Notes under the pieces: model-generated
What the model saw: the letters and a program-made list of their open reading frames with translations, nothing else
Database searches by the model: none
Told to the model about the DNA's origin: nothing
NCBI GenBank assembly: GCA_036897485.1
Contig: JAYMTF010001420.1
Location: forward strand, 1-23,508
Source of the DNA: Pelargonium nanum
Taxonomy: Eukaryota; Streptophyta; Magnoliopsida; Geraniales; Geraniaceae
Direction of reading: 5' to 3'
Length of the DNA stretch: 23,508 nt
In this document: one piece after another, positions 8,578 to 20,500 of the stretch
Numbering within the stretch: the first letter of the stretch is position 1
How the letters are laid out: every line of letters starts with the position of its first letter
Position numbers and translations under genes: made by a program

Positions 8578-8598
8578 ACTCTCTCTCTCTCTCTCTCA
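8578..8598. repeat. CT/GA microsatellite
   Basis: About ten CT units lie 26-46 nt beyond the CHLG stop codon. On the CHLG strand this is a GA tract in the likely 3' UTR. Confidence 0.9.
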
Positions 8599-8624
8599 AT
8601 GACTTGGAGAGTGACTTCTGAAGA

Positions 8625-11600
8625 TTAGTGGCTAGTTGCTAGAGCAGTAACTAGTAGTCCAAGCACAAGAAATGGTTGGGCACTGGCCTGAAAATTATGC
8701 AAAACACAATTAATCTAACAATACTAAGTTAGTACCTGAAATATGATATGGTATAGTAATGTAATGTAATGTCCTATAATTGTGTGAGACATTATATATA
8801 TACCCTCTTGGGACTCTCACCCTATACTTGGCAATGTGGGCCAACATGGGCTGGGCCGATAAATGCACGGCTACTTTTCGTCATTTCTAACATGTCTCCC
8901 CATGTAGGGGAAAAAAGAAAGTTGAAAAATACGAACACAAGTTTTTTTAGCCAGGTGTTACTCACACCATCAAAGATGGACTCTAGCAATTTGGATCCAA
9001 ACTCGCTCGCGCCCAAAATCTAACCGATAATTTTACAGGTTCGTGTCACACAATTTACTTGAGTAATGGATTGGGCCAGACAATCCACACTCAACCCTCG
9101 TATTTCCATGACAATCCCCCAACATGCACGAATCCACACTTGTGTCGAGTTAGGCTTAGGCTTTTTTAACCCAAGCCCAAAAAAACGACCTGAAATTAGA
9201 ATTGCTAGTCTGGATAATAGCCAACCACTCATATCAAAATTGGTGATGTGGCATAGACTAAATATTATCGATAGTTCAAGACAGTTGACCAGGACCAGGA
9301 CCAGGTCGGTCGAGTTCATAGCTAAACAGCACTCATTATCCAAACCGTTTTCACGGATCATTTTGCCTTCTGATGATAAATACTAGTGATATGATATGGC
9401 ATGGGTTTGACCCGCCGGTCAGAACAGTGACCCGTCATGGAACAATTTAAACCCTAGTATGGTCTTTAAGACATTCTAACTTAGCAAGATCTGGTTATGC
9501 CACAGTTTTGTGGGACTCTGGAGATTTTTTTATAAATAAGAGAATCATTACCTGATATTTGACATCATACTTTACAGGGTCTTTGAGGAAGTACTTGAAC
9601 TGCAGAGATGAGAGCAAAGGAACCGGAGTTAGTAGAGTAATTATACAATTAATCACGCCACAAGCACACATGCAAATACACATAAGCATTAGTGCTTATA
9701 CACTTAATCATGTCAAATGTTTTCAATGTCACCTATATAATTTTCAATCAAATTGTGAGTCCTTAAAGAGATTGCTTCACCTGAAAAAAGATTTGTGGAG
9801 CGATCAAAGCAACTAGAGCTAAGGCATAATATGGTTTACCAGATGCCAGCAGATAACCTGCAATTATCAACATATAACACCAATGGACTCCAGTCAAATA
9901 CATTCCACAATACGCTTATGTTTTAAACGGTACAGTTAGTTCAAGTAATTTACCAGCCACGGATAACTGAGTTATGTCAATAGCGCCAACACATATCCAT
10001 TTAGCAGTTTCAGATCCAAAAGCGACCGGAAGTGACTGTTGGTTTAACCGGCGTACAAATCTTTTAGATTGCTATTTCCAAGATTGATAAGCAAGTTTGT
10101 ATACAAATATGCAACAAAGAACAGTGAAAACCTGAAGTCCAAGTGCCCTATCTCCTTCAACACTTTTGAAGTCATTTACAATAGCAATACCTAGCTGAAA
10201 TGTCAAAATAGCAAAAGAAGATTGTAGTGTAAATTGGATCATGTTAAAATGTACACAGATTCGAGACAATGATCAAGGAACAGAAGCAACATACTCCGGC
10301 TATGCTGTACAATAGTGTCAGAACAACTATGTCAGGTGTAAGGGTACCAAACAAAGCTTGACCAGCCCACCTATAATATGAAATAAAATGGGTTTCGTAA
10401 GCAGGAAATGAAAGTCTAAAATAAATATTCGTAAACTAAATTACTTTAGACTAGAAAAACAGACTAAATATTGTTCTTGGACTCCTACGAGGTGTCAGTC
10501 AACAGAACACTAGTAGGACGAGTCCTACCATCGTAAAAAAGGTAATGAAGTTATGGATAAGCAATCATGCTGATTATCCAATCATATTAATCCTTGGTTA
10601 CATGTACGAATAAAAGGTTCCATCAATAATCTTTACAAGAAAGGGTACAGATGGCTACTGTATATGCATCAATATTGTCCTATCAACTACACAACAAATC
10701 CTCCTTTAAAGGTGATGACAATATTAAGTTCTCGAGTCAACTAATACACCAGATATCAGTGATGTCAGATAGTTCGCTAAATTGTTTAAGCTAAGGTTAC
10801 CAAGGATAGACAGAATAAGGACATCATACCATGGCAAGCTAATATAACTTGCACCCAGGGCAAAATTACCAATCCATCCATTTTGTTTCAGCTGCGGCCA
10901 AATTTGAACTTCATCAGGGTTTAATCAGATTTCACAAACAGAAGCTTTGAATAAATCACGGGAAGATAAAACTACCTTCAGGGGTGGAGCAGAGTATATG
11001 TATGAGAGCAAAGACCCACCAAGAGCAAGGTAAAATATCGTAGGAAAGTCGTGCCCCGCCTACAAAGGACAATAAATTAGAAACTGATAATTCCTCTTAA
11101 GAGATTACAGCTAAAAGCAAGCACTGCATGTCTGCATGTTCAAATTACTTACCCAAACGTCCAATATACCAGCTATGCCTATACCTCCTAAAAACAGCAC
11201 CCAAATTTGGGTGATCACCTGAGAGTGCAACAAATATTAACAATGAAATGGTATTGGAAAATGATACTTGCACAAATGCACTTCAAGTTTGCTACAATAC
11301 ATACATCATTTTCAGATATTGCTCCTGAAGGTATTGGACGGTAAGGTTCGTTTATCGCGTCAATTTCTCGGTCATACCAATCGTTAAGTGTCTACAAAAG
11401 TTAGACAAGTTATGTAATCTGAGTTTGAGGATGAAATCATGTCTAAAGAAAGTTCCAACTTTGCAACCATGAGAGCAACACCTGTGTATAGCCTGTGAGA
11501 CACGGACCAGACATAATCATGCAGAGAACTGACTTGGCAACATCCTCGGGAGTCCAGTGGAAGTTCCCTGAAGTTTGAGCATATTGATTATTGCACCAAA

Positions 11601-13223
11601 AACGATATAGCGGACACAAGGATATTCTATAATGGAGATAATCTTACTGAAAGCAAACATCATGCAATCAATAAACAACAAATCAGAAAAGTTAATCAGT
11701 AAATGGATAGCATGATACAAAAACATACAGTTATTTCAATATACTAAGCAGCAAACATGCTCTCATAACCCATATCAACACATCTATTATCGCACTATGC
11801 TTGATGTGTGATACCTTAACATAACTACATCTAATAAATCGTGAAGAGGTGGTAGATATGCAAAAAAAAACAAAGTACCGGAAGCAGCAGCCCCACAAAC
11901 CACTCCCCAAACCAGCGGAGGCCAAGTAACGGGCTTTGTAAGTTGAAGACGAATCTTCCATATATTCTGAAAACAAATCACACAGTCAGCCGTTTTTCAA
12001 AACATCTTGTAACTTTCAATGGCTTGGCATGCCCTCAATTCCAACAATAGAGAGTGAGGCTTAACTTGCTTTGGGTTATCGTTCTCATATTGTGATTATA
12101 GAATTCAATAACTTAAAAATTTATTTTCAACATAACCTTAGATGATGTATGGAACATATATAGTTCTGATGGCCAAACTATGATGTCATTTGCTAGGAAA
12201 CATCCACTCGACCTATAGTGGTTACAGAATTCACAAAATTCATATCAAACATAACCTTAGTTGATTTACTGAACATTGTTCTGATGGCCAAGGGAGTCCC
12301 AAAGACTACAATTCTTGAAAGGGTGCATTAAATAAGAATTCAATAACCAACTAAAGATCAACAACGATGTCATTTTCTAGGACACATCCACTCGATCTCC
12401 TCTTTTACCTTAACATCTTACAAAGATATAAATTCCTTGGTTGGCACAAAACCAGTATCCTAGGCCAAAACTGTCTTTGGTAAATCTTGGAGAAGAAATG
12501 AAAATAAGCGGAATCAATCCAAAGTGTGCACTTCCATTTCCTTCTATGTCCCTTGTTTTTCGGCTTCACCTCTATCCTATTTCCTCACACTTCGACCCAA
12601 ATTATACTGAAATAGCAACATTCAACTAAAAAGAAAACAAAATGATTCAATAAATTCCTCACAGATTCTTGAGCAGCGCCTTTGATTCCAAGAAGCTGAT
12701 TAATGCTGGATCCACCAGCAGCTGGCGCCTTATCTGGTACCTTAGATTTAACTGAAATAACAGAAAGACACAAAACTACAATTAAAAAAAAAACAGCAGA
12801 AGCATTTTTCTCTACTATCCACCGCACAACCTCTACAATTCACCAAATTTAAAAATAAAAAAAAATAAAAAAATAAGCAATATTTGAAATAAATAAAAAA
12901 CCTCCATCTGTCTCCGTCTCAGCTGCTCTAATCGCAAATCTCCGCCCTAAACAGAACACAAATTTCATCAAAATGTGAGCTCAAGCATAAACAATTTGTT
13001 CAGAACATGCAGTTAAAAACTGAAAACAGAACCGATACAACAAAAATGAAGCTGAAATGTATAGTATCCATTTTTTTTATCCTTCAAAGCAAGAAAATGA
13101 GCGAGTGGACTCACTGGGGAGTGAAACGGAAACGGGACGGAGGAGAGGTTGAGTTCGAATTTGGCCGTTGTTTATGCTCGAAAACCTCGGGGACGAGACT
13201 GTGTTCAGTACCAGAGACGCCAT
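8625..13223 (-). CDS. CHLG: Chlorophyll synthase, plastid UbiA-type prenyltransferase, 15 exons
   Basis: The CDS is the complement of join(8625..8687, 9552..9599, 9781..9857, 9954..10035, 10132..10194, 10295..10370, 10830..10891, 10976..11059, 11153..11218, 11305..11391, 11482..11567, 11879..11966, 12663..12751, 12902..12946, 13115..13223). It totals 1,125 nt and 374 residues; all introns are GT-AG and phases close. The enzyme attaches phytyl or geranylgeranyl diphosphate to chlorophyllide in thylakoid membranes, the last step of chlorophyll a synthesis. Residues 1 to about 45 are Ser/Arg-rich without acidic residues, a chloroplast transit peptide. The first Asp-rich motif NDWYDREID is at 142-150; the second, NDFKSVEGD, is at 271-279. 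Between and after them are hydrophobic helices. The C-terminus is VTALATSH. The match to Arabidopsis CHLG from memory is near-continuous after the transit peptide. The weakest junction is exon 2's donor (GTTTTT). Confidence 0.97.
8688..9551 (-). other. Intron 14 of CHLG
   Basis: This 864-bp intron separates the last 21-codon exon from the rest of the gene. It contains three GACCAG units at about 9288-9305 and a TAATG triplet repeat near 8757-8771. Overlapping plus and minus frames at 8769-9386 look like chance. No gene is supported. Confidence 0.75.
10371..10829 (-). other. Intron 9 of CHLG
   Basis: This is a 459-bp AT-rich GT-AG intron in phase 2 that splits a Trp codon. No repeat or gene is seen. 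Confidence 0.85.
11967..12662 (-). other. Intron 3 of CHLG with diverged internal repeats
   Basis: This is a 696-bp intron. A block containing AACATAACCTTAG and TTCTGATGGCCAA occurs at about 12126-12177 and 12244-12291. A second block, GATGTCATTT followed by CTAGGAMACATCCACTCGA, occurs at about 12181-12212 and 12366-12397. No gene is seen. Confidence 0.8.
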
Positions 13224-13486
13224 TGAAGAAGATATTTGAGGTTTTTCTCGTTTTTTTTGGACGCTTCGGAGATTAGCAGAGGATGGAGTGATGATAATTT
13301 GATAAAATCACCTAACGGTTCACACAGGTTTCGGGGTGTGTTTGTTTGTCTGTGGTCACTCACTGTGCAAGAGAGTGGGTTGTGGCGCGGTTTTTATCGA
13401 GTGTGCTCGGTTCCATGGTATTACTTTACAAGGCACCTTATGATTCGTTGTCTTTTTTTATTTTCCTATTGGATGGAAGTATGGGC

Positions 13487-13517
13487 AGCCCATGCAGCCC
13501 AATATCATGGAAGCCCA
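13487..13517 (-). promoter_or_regulatory. Triple TGGGCT (site II-like) cluster upstream of CHLG
   Basis: AGCCCA occurs at 13487-13492, 13496-13501 and 13512-13517, which reads TGGGCT three times on the CHLG strand, about 265-295 bp before its ATG. TGGGCY motifs are site II elements bound by TCP factors and enriched in promoters of organelle and translation genes. No convincing TATA box lies between the cluster and the ATG. The role is inferred from motif density only. Confidence 0.5.
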
Positions 13518-13907
13518 TTGAATCTCCATTTATACCTGACAATGCGGGTTTCAGGTCAAAACAGGTCGGTGCAAAAGACTATGCGTGTACTTATGAACTA
13601 CTTAAATACACTTTTAGTAATGTGTCTCGTTACTAGTAGACATTTTGGAGACGATTAGAAATGCAAAATAAGTACCCATGAGATTTCTGGTCTGTTCCGT
13701 GTTTGCTGATGTGGAGTTTCAATGAATTCTCTTGAATTATGTTAAATTGGTCAAATTTCATATTTGATTAAGTTGATCTATCATTAAACCAATTGAGTTA
13801 CTTACCGAGACATGATGAGTCAATCAGTTTAACCGTTTAAATTCTCTTTGAAGTATCGGGTTAGAACCTCCTTGCCAACAATATAGAGTAGGGCTTAAAA
13901 TGGGAGA

Positions 13908-14012
13908 AATCAGAATGAAAATCAATTATTACAATGTGAGTAAGAGTCCCATTGTAGAGCCATTTTCATGTTAAAAAAAAATCATAATTCATATATCAAT
14001 CTCATTCTGATT
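13908..14012. repeat. Small inverted repeat, possible MITE remnant
   Basis: AATCAGAATGA at 13908-13918 is matched in reverse complement by TCATTCTGATT at 14002-14012. Similarity continues inward for about ten more bases (AAATCAAT against GATTGATA). The interior contains CCCATTGTAGAGCCATTTTC, with words like those in the element at about 17472-17637. No target-site duplication was found. Confidence 0.5.
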
Positions 14013-14587
14013 GCCTTAAATAATTGGTTTCAAAGTTATTCTCAAAGAACTGTCCAATGCCAGGAAATTAGACTAAAAGCATGTTCTTACAAAGCCAATA
14101 TAACTTTCACCTTTCTAGGAGAAACATTACAATGTCTTTAACATCTAAGGAGTAAAAACAACAAAATTTCAACTGATTCTACGCCAAATATTGTGCCAAC
14201 CCCTAAGCTCGGGTTAATGCAAGTTTTGTTATTCGCTGAGTATGCTATGAACTGTATGCTAGACTCAAGTTTCTATATCACTAAGGATAGCTTGGTCTTT
14301 CAAAATCTTATGCAATGATCCACATTTAGACCTCATCTCAGTTTTGTTCGCTATCAGCTTGTGCCGGAGCAATTTCCGTGTTTCAAGTTTCGCAGTAAGG
14401 TATTGTATCCAATTCTTCGTGTATGAGGTGAGCGAGTGTGACTGCGAGTACTAATACAAAAGATATTATCAATGTGACGTTACTTAAATGAGAAGGTAAG
14501 GAGCTAGGGAAGGGTATGTGTTGGTTACCTCCAGCTCCAACTCTGTATGAACAATTGAGTATAAACCGAGTGAGCGCAAGTTGCTGA

Positions 14588-17500
14588 TCACCTGTCCACT
14601 TCGTCGGGAATATTTGGTTTGCCTAGATAAACCTGTCGCATCTCATCTCTCCAAATCTGTAAGCAGAAAACAAGTTCGTTGAATTAGTCACTTGCCTAGA
14701 TTACACTAATTGGCCAGTTTGGATTCTGGAATTAGATTTGAAATTTTAAATTCCTGTCAGATCTAATGTTTGTTCACAGAGCTGGCTATTTAGACCCGAA
14801 CACACGGCCACCGAAAATCTGCTCTATATTTTACAATTTAGAATTGAGATCGTGAAATCAAATCATATTCAAGAACGTATATGCAACCTAAAAGGAAATG
14901 AAAGCGTCGCTGTAAAGAACACAAAATAGCTCATACCGTGTCACGGAACTCCAAGCGAATATGAGGAACATTTGTTTTGTGGATATCATTTCCATCTGGC
15001 CCTCTCTTGTAGTACGATTTTCCGATCCAGTGTGACTGAAACAGAATTTCACCGGCTCAAGATACAATGCTTATGTAACATTAAAATACAATCATCAATG
15101 TGTATCATTTCCATTGCTTCACATTCATTTCAGGCATTAGGAACAAAAAAAGTGTAACAGATTACAACTCTCGTTCAATAATTGGTTTCACTTCCAAGAC
15201 TGGACATGAGACGTACCTTGAGAGCATGGGAGAAACCAGATTGGTAGACTGAATTGCGAGCAATCTCACATAAATCACATGAACTCAACTTCCAAACCTG
15301 TACGACAAATGAGGGGTATTGGAAAAGCATATAACTCGTTCGGGAAAAGTAAGCGGGCTGAGAGAGAGAGAGAGAGAGAGATTACAGAAGCGGCTATGCT
15401 GTATTCTTCAACCAACGGTTCTTTTGTTAGATGAATTTGGAGTGGATCATCGGTAGAGAGCGACACATTGAGACCCCGTAGGAAAAACATAGGAAATGGG
15501 TTCCGGTGATAGTCTAAAAATAGAGAGTTGTTGCTCAGAGGGGACATACACAAACCAATCTGTTGAAAATCAATCAAATATAGCAAATTAGAAATATCAT
15601 TTAAACCAAGTCGGTGTAAAAATTACGATTATACCTATCCTTCTTACCTGTGCTAGATAATAGAGATATTGAAGAACGGGAGATTTTCTCAGATTGATCC
15701 CGTGTGCAATGTTATGAGCAGTAAGAAAGGTTGCAGCAAGATGGTCGATGTCGCCAGCCTAATACAAACATAAAATATGAGCCAACTAAACAAGCAAATG
15801 TTGATATCAAAGAAGAGTAATAGTTAGAAAAATTACCTCCCCAGAATGTGGACGGAACTTGATAGTCGTCATGCCCTTGGACTCACGAAGCTGAAAATAA
15901 ATCTATCTGGTCAGCAATTTGATGCTTAAAATCCAAAACATTATCAAGTGGAGCTGTCAATTTGGACCCGAACCAGTGGGCAACCAAAATCCGACTCTCA
16001 TTTTGCGGCCTTGGGGTGTAAAAAGTAGACCCTGAGCAATTTTCGGGTCGGGATGCCATGTAAAAGTGCATAGCGGATTGGGCAACCCCAAACCCAAAAA
16101 ATCCACCCCCTTGCGAGGTGAGGTAGAATTGCGACAAATTGTCCAGCTTTTAATTCGAGTAAAATATTTTCTAAAAGGTACACACCTTATTTAAGGTGTA
16201 AAGATTGGCGTAGCAGTAATACGCATAGTATGAAAATGCAGGATTGAATGCATTGGTCCATTGAGACGGTGTGGGCATGTGTTTTGTGGGGCGTCTTTCA
16301 GGCTTGCTTTCATCATCGACCAAATCCAAGCCAACAACCTGAAAATCAATATAAAGAGATTTGGAAGAGTTTGAAGGTAAGAAGATAAACTGGCAACACT
16401 TAAACATAACTAAAGCATAATATCTCCAAGATTTCTGATAATAATTCTTGCAGATTCAACAGACAATATTCCAGCAGTTTCTACATGTATGTATACATGG
16501 ATGAACACACGAGGACAAACTATTTTCATGAAAAGGAAAGAAAAAATAATAATAAAAAATCTATCCATCACCAGTGTACAATCGAATTTTACTTATAGTG
16601 TGCGTTGACTGTTGAGACAATAACACACCTTGCTTCAAATACACATGAGAATTGGTAAACCAAACATATCGCTTAAGATAAAGTACAACCACAAGTTCTT
16701 TGCATGTCGATTATCTTAATTAGATAATTTAGGTGTAAACTAAATCATTAAGGCTGAATACCAGAATGAAGACAAGACACAACAAGGAATTGCGTACCTG
16801 ATTCAAGAAAAGGTGCAACTGAGGATGTGAATTTGGATCCACCGTAACCTCAAACAATGGAATAAAGATATTATCAAGTATGTTTTGAAATGAAGTTACA
16901 ATTCCCATTTCCTTGTATATATTGTATAGCCGTGGAAGCTGGAAAACCAGAATAATATTATGTTAGCACAATGCATACAAAAATACAGAGTTATCATGTG
17001 TCTTTAGTGAAGCAAGTCAGTCTAGCTTTCTGAGTTTAATAAACTTGTAACCATATCGTAAGAAATATAAATACCTGAATTAACCAAACAACATTCTCAC
17101 TATACAAATCATTATTCACTATCCAGCTCGCCAGCTGGTCCCATTCACTCTGCTTTCTACCATATATTGAGATTCTATATTCAGCCATCTGCAACATCAT
17201 AATTGAGCATTAGGCTTAATTAAAACATACATTAAAAAGAACAACTCAGAGCAAAAACACATGTCCAAACAACTTCTGCACCTGAAAGAGAGACGATCAC
17301 CAAACTAATCAACAATTAATTCAAAACAATACCCGCTAGGTGAAATTTTGATGTTTTTTCCCTAAATATAAAGAAGATTCAGGAAGAGTAATTATGAAAG
17401 TATGGTGGGGTCACTCATAGCTTATATTTACTTCAGTGCTCACATCACTCTACTCCATGAGAATATGCCCATTAGGTACCGTATGGATTAAAAATATTGG

Positions 17501-20500
17501 AATGAGAATGAGATTCCCATCACGAAGTCATTTTCATAGCCAAAAGATCTTAATCCAAAAATGAAAAATGGATATCACATTCCCATTACAATTCTTGACT
17601 CCCATTCCTGAACAGCCCAATACAAACTCTACCTTAGATCACTGATTAGGTATTCATTTGGCTGTTAAGAAGTGCTTAAAGAGCATATTATAGCAGCATG
17701 TTCTACTAGCAGGGATGCTATGCTTAAATGATTCAGCATCATGGGAGTAATTTGAATAAAGGGTTTATGACTTATGAGAGATATTATAAGACCATTCTTA
17801 TTATCTTCAACTGGTAAAGACATCAATATTAAAGATACGTTATGTTGTAGATTGTATGAAGCGGCAACTCCCAGTGTATTGTCTACTGTTCTCAGAAAGC
17901 CCTCAGGTCTGATGTAACAAGAGAAGAACTAAAGATGCTGAAGGGAACTATAGTCAAGATTAAATTTCCAGTGTCTGTCCTCTCTTTTACTTGAATAGCA
18001 TGCATGCATGCAAATGAATAACAGAACAGCAATGTGAAAACCAAGTTGTATGACTATCACATGAACAGATCAGCAAGCACCTGATATTTACTTGCAGCAA
18101 GATCAGCAAAAACTTGCTTTGTCAGCTCACCCAGAAAACGACCTGTTCACAACAAGGGAATGCAGTAATACCACAGTCAAATTAACCTCTACAAAGTGGA
18201 AGAAATGCAACAGGAACAAAGGAAAATTAGTTTAGGAATTATCAAATATATTTAAAAAGCAACAGAGCAAGCAAGATTATATCATCATAGCTCCAAGACT
18301 GGGTGGTGACATGGACTTTATAACAAGAAGGGAGACATGTAATCAAATTATTATAAACAGATCTGATTCTATTCAGTATTCATCCCATGACACCATAGAG
18401 AGAATTGCGTGAAAAATGAAGTATAAATTTTAAAGTACATAATCGAGAGAGGTCTGCAAAGAGAACAGGTATGCCTATTTATCTACCAATTTTTAAATGT
18501 ATAGAGTAGTTAGATGAAGCAATATCAGACCTATGACATTGATGTTAAACTAGAATAAGGTAGGGCCTTTGGTAATAATTGTCTTAAAAATAGTAAGGGA
18601 GAGATTATCATGGGATACCTTGAATAAGATTATCCTGTTTAAGGAAAATCTCTCTGAGCCTACTTTGACCACATGGATTATACTTAAGATTGAACTTATC
18701 AAAGCGATGAAATGTGCTCTTGTCTGCATGTACATCTAACAGATCCACATTCAGGTCATACCTGTTCAGACAATAGGAAGGGAGATCAGAGATGCCTAAA
18801 GTAAGGAGGAATGCTTATAAAATATATTGCCATATAAGTTGTTTCATTACCCGGTCAAATCCAAACTCTCAAAAACTTCTCTCAAAGTCAGATATGTCCC
18901 ATCTCTAAATATAACAACCTGAATAAAAGTAAAGGTGAAAAGGTTCCGGTGAGATTTCAATGCATATCAATTATGCTTACTTATGTTCACATAAGCACAC
19001 TAGTATATGTGACGAGTTAAGATTAATAGTCAAGCAAACAGGAATTTGACTTCAGTCCATTTACAAGAGTCTTTGGACATCAATAAGCATGGTGAATCTC
19101 ATTTCCATGCAGAAAAAAAAGAAAAAAAAAAAAAAGGCATCTAAGAATCAAGATAGCTACCTCATCAGGCTCTTTCCTCAACTTTGACTTGATGAACCTT
19201 AGAAGATGTTTCTGATTCATACATGCTGAGTGATGAACATGAGTGTCAACTTTCCGGACATTATAGAAATCACGATGTGGTGCACTTTTCTGAGCAAGAA
19301 ACTCTCTATCCGCATTCAGCATCAGATGAAGATTGAATTTCTGGAAATTTATTAGGGTGAGTATCAGCAATATTTAATATACAGAAAATTAGAATAGATT
19401 CCTTTCATTACCTAACATCAATAGAAATCCATTTTACAAAATAAATAAGTAATGAATTATGACACATACTTGTTCCAGGAGAACCAGACGATGGTGACAT
19501 AAGGTTCTCATATTCCCTGCCGCTATAACTCGAAGTATGTGATGCAGATCAGTAAAAAAGGTTGTGGCGTCAGCAACAGGGTAAAGTTCTTCGTTTGCTG
19601 AGACACAGAAAAGAACCCATCAGAGGCAGAAGAATTTCTGAGTCATGAAAACTAATACAAAAAATCTGTCATGTCCCTTACCATCTTTATTTTCATACAC
19701 ATGAATCACCCCATCTTGCATCTCAAAGTAATGCTGCCATAGAAAATAAACAAAACTATTAACAGCTGAAAAGGACAATTGGGTTTGAATTATAGTATAC
19801 CTGAATCATAAGTTTAATCTCACATCACTTTTTCCCACAGGAGTGTAAGAAAATGGCTCTGGGTTAGGCTTTGGCGTACTCGGGTCAGATATAACTTCTT
19901 TCTCCCATGGAGCAACTGCTTCCTTGAATACATATCTTTTTCGCATTTCAAGGCATTCTTGAAGAACCACATAGGCCTCCACTTCATCAGACGATGGTAC
20001 CTCTAAAGAAACCACAAGGAAAGAAACACATACAAAAGCATCCTCAGCACTCAGATTTCACACTTCATCTAAAACACAATCTTGCTTTTCTTTCAAGCAA
20101 ATATAAACTCACTAATAACTGAATTAATGACGTAAAAATAGGAAACATAAGGAGATATATTGTTGCAAGTATAGGAAACATCTACAATAATGCATTTGTG
20201 AGTAAGGGTTGCTAAAACTAATTTTGCAATTTATTTAAACAGTGTTTCAAATTATATTTAAGTAGGCTATAAAGCCTGAAATGCATTCATTTTCATGCAC
20301 TATTGCAACAGCGAACATGCATCATACTATAATATATAGAGCCGGACAAGACAACATTCTTCAAATATTCAGAACTCCATATATTTAGTTACATGTGAAT
20401 TGAAGCAAAAAGAATGTACAGAATAGAGAGATTCGATACCAGTTGGGGTGATTTTAAGTCGTGCAAAAGTTTCATGCTCTGGTTCTTTCCTTAAAATATC

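Larger units (their letters stand above)
7440..8624. other. Intergenic DNA between convergent genes
   Basis: This contains the 3' UTR of the Gly/Gln-rich gene, the broken duplicate (7735-7874), a diverged tandem repeat (7914-8110) and a CT microsatellite (8578-8598) that would lie in the CHLG 3' UTR. Between about 8110 and 8570 I see no gene or clear repeat. A plus-strand frame at 8393-8602 has no family features. Confidence 0.7.
13224..14587. other. Intergenic DNA: CHLG promoter side and AMP deaminase 3' side
   Basis: Both flanking genes run on the minus strand, so the left part holds the CHLG leader and promoter and the right part the AMP deaminase 3' UTR. Frames at 13236-13658 on the plus strand overlap the promoter and show no family features. 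A small inverted repeat lies at 13908-14012. The rest is AT-rich without recognisable content. Confidence 0.7.

Noticed and set aside
9020..9386. Overlapping open frames on both strands in CHLG intron 14
   Set aside because: The frames mirror each other, contain no known domain, and lie within an intron defined by two well-supported exons.
13236..13658. 140-codon plus-strand open frame upstream of CHLG
   Set aside because: It overlaps the CHLG promoter and leader, has no recognisable sequence, and competes with a second overlapping frame of similar quality.
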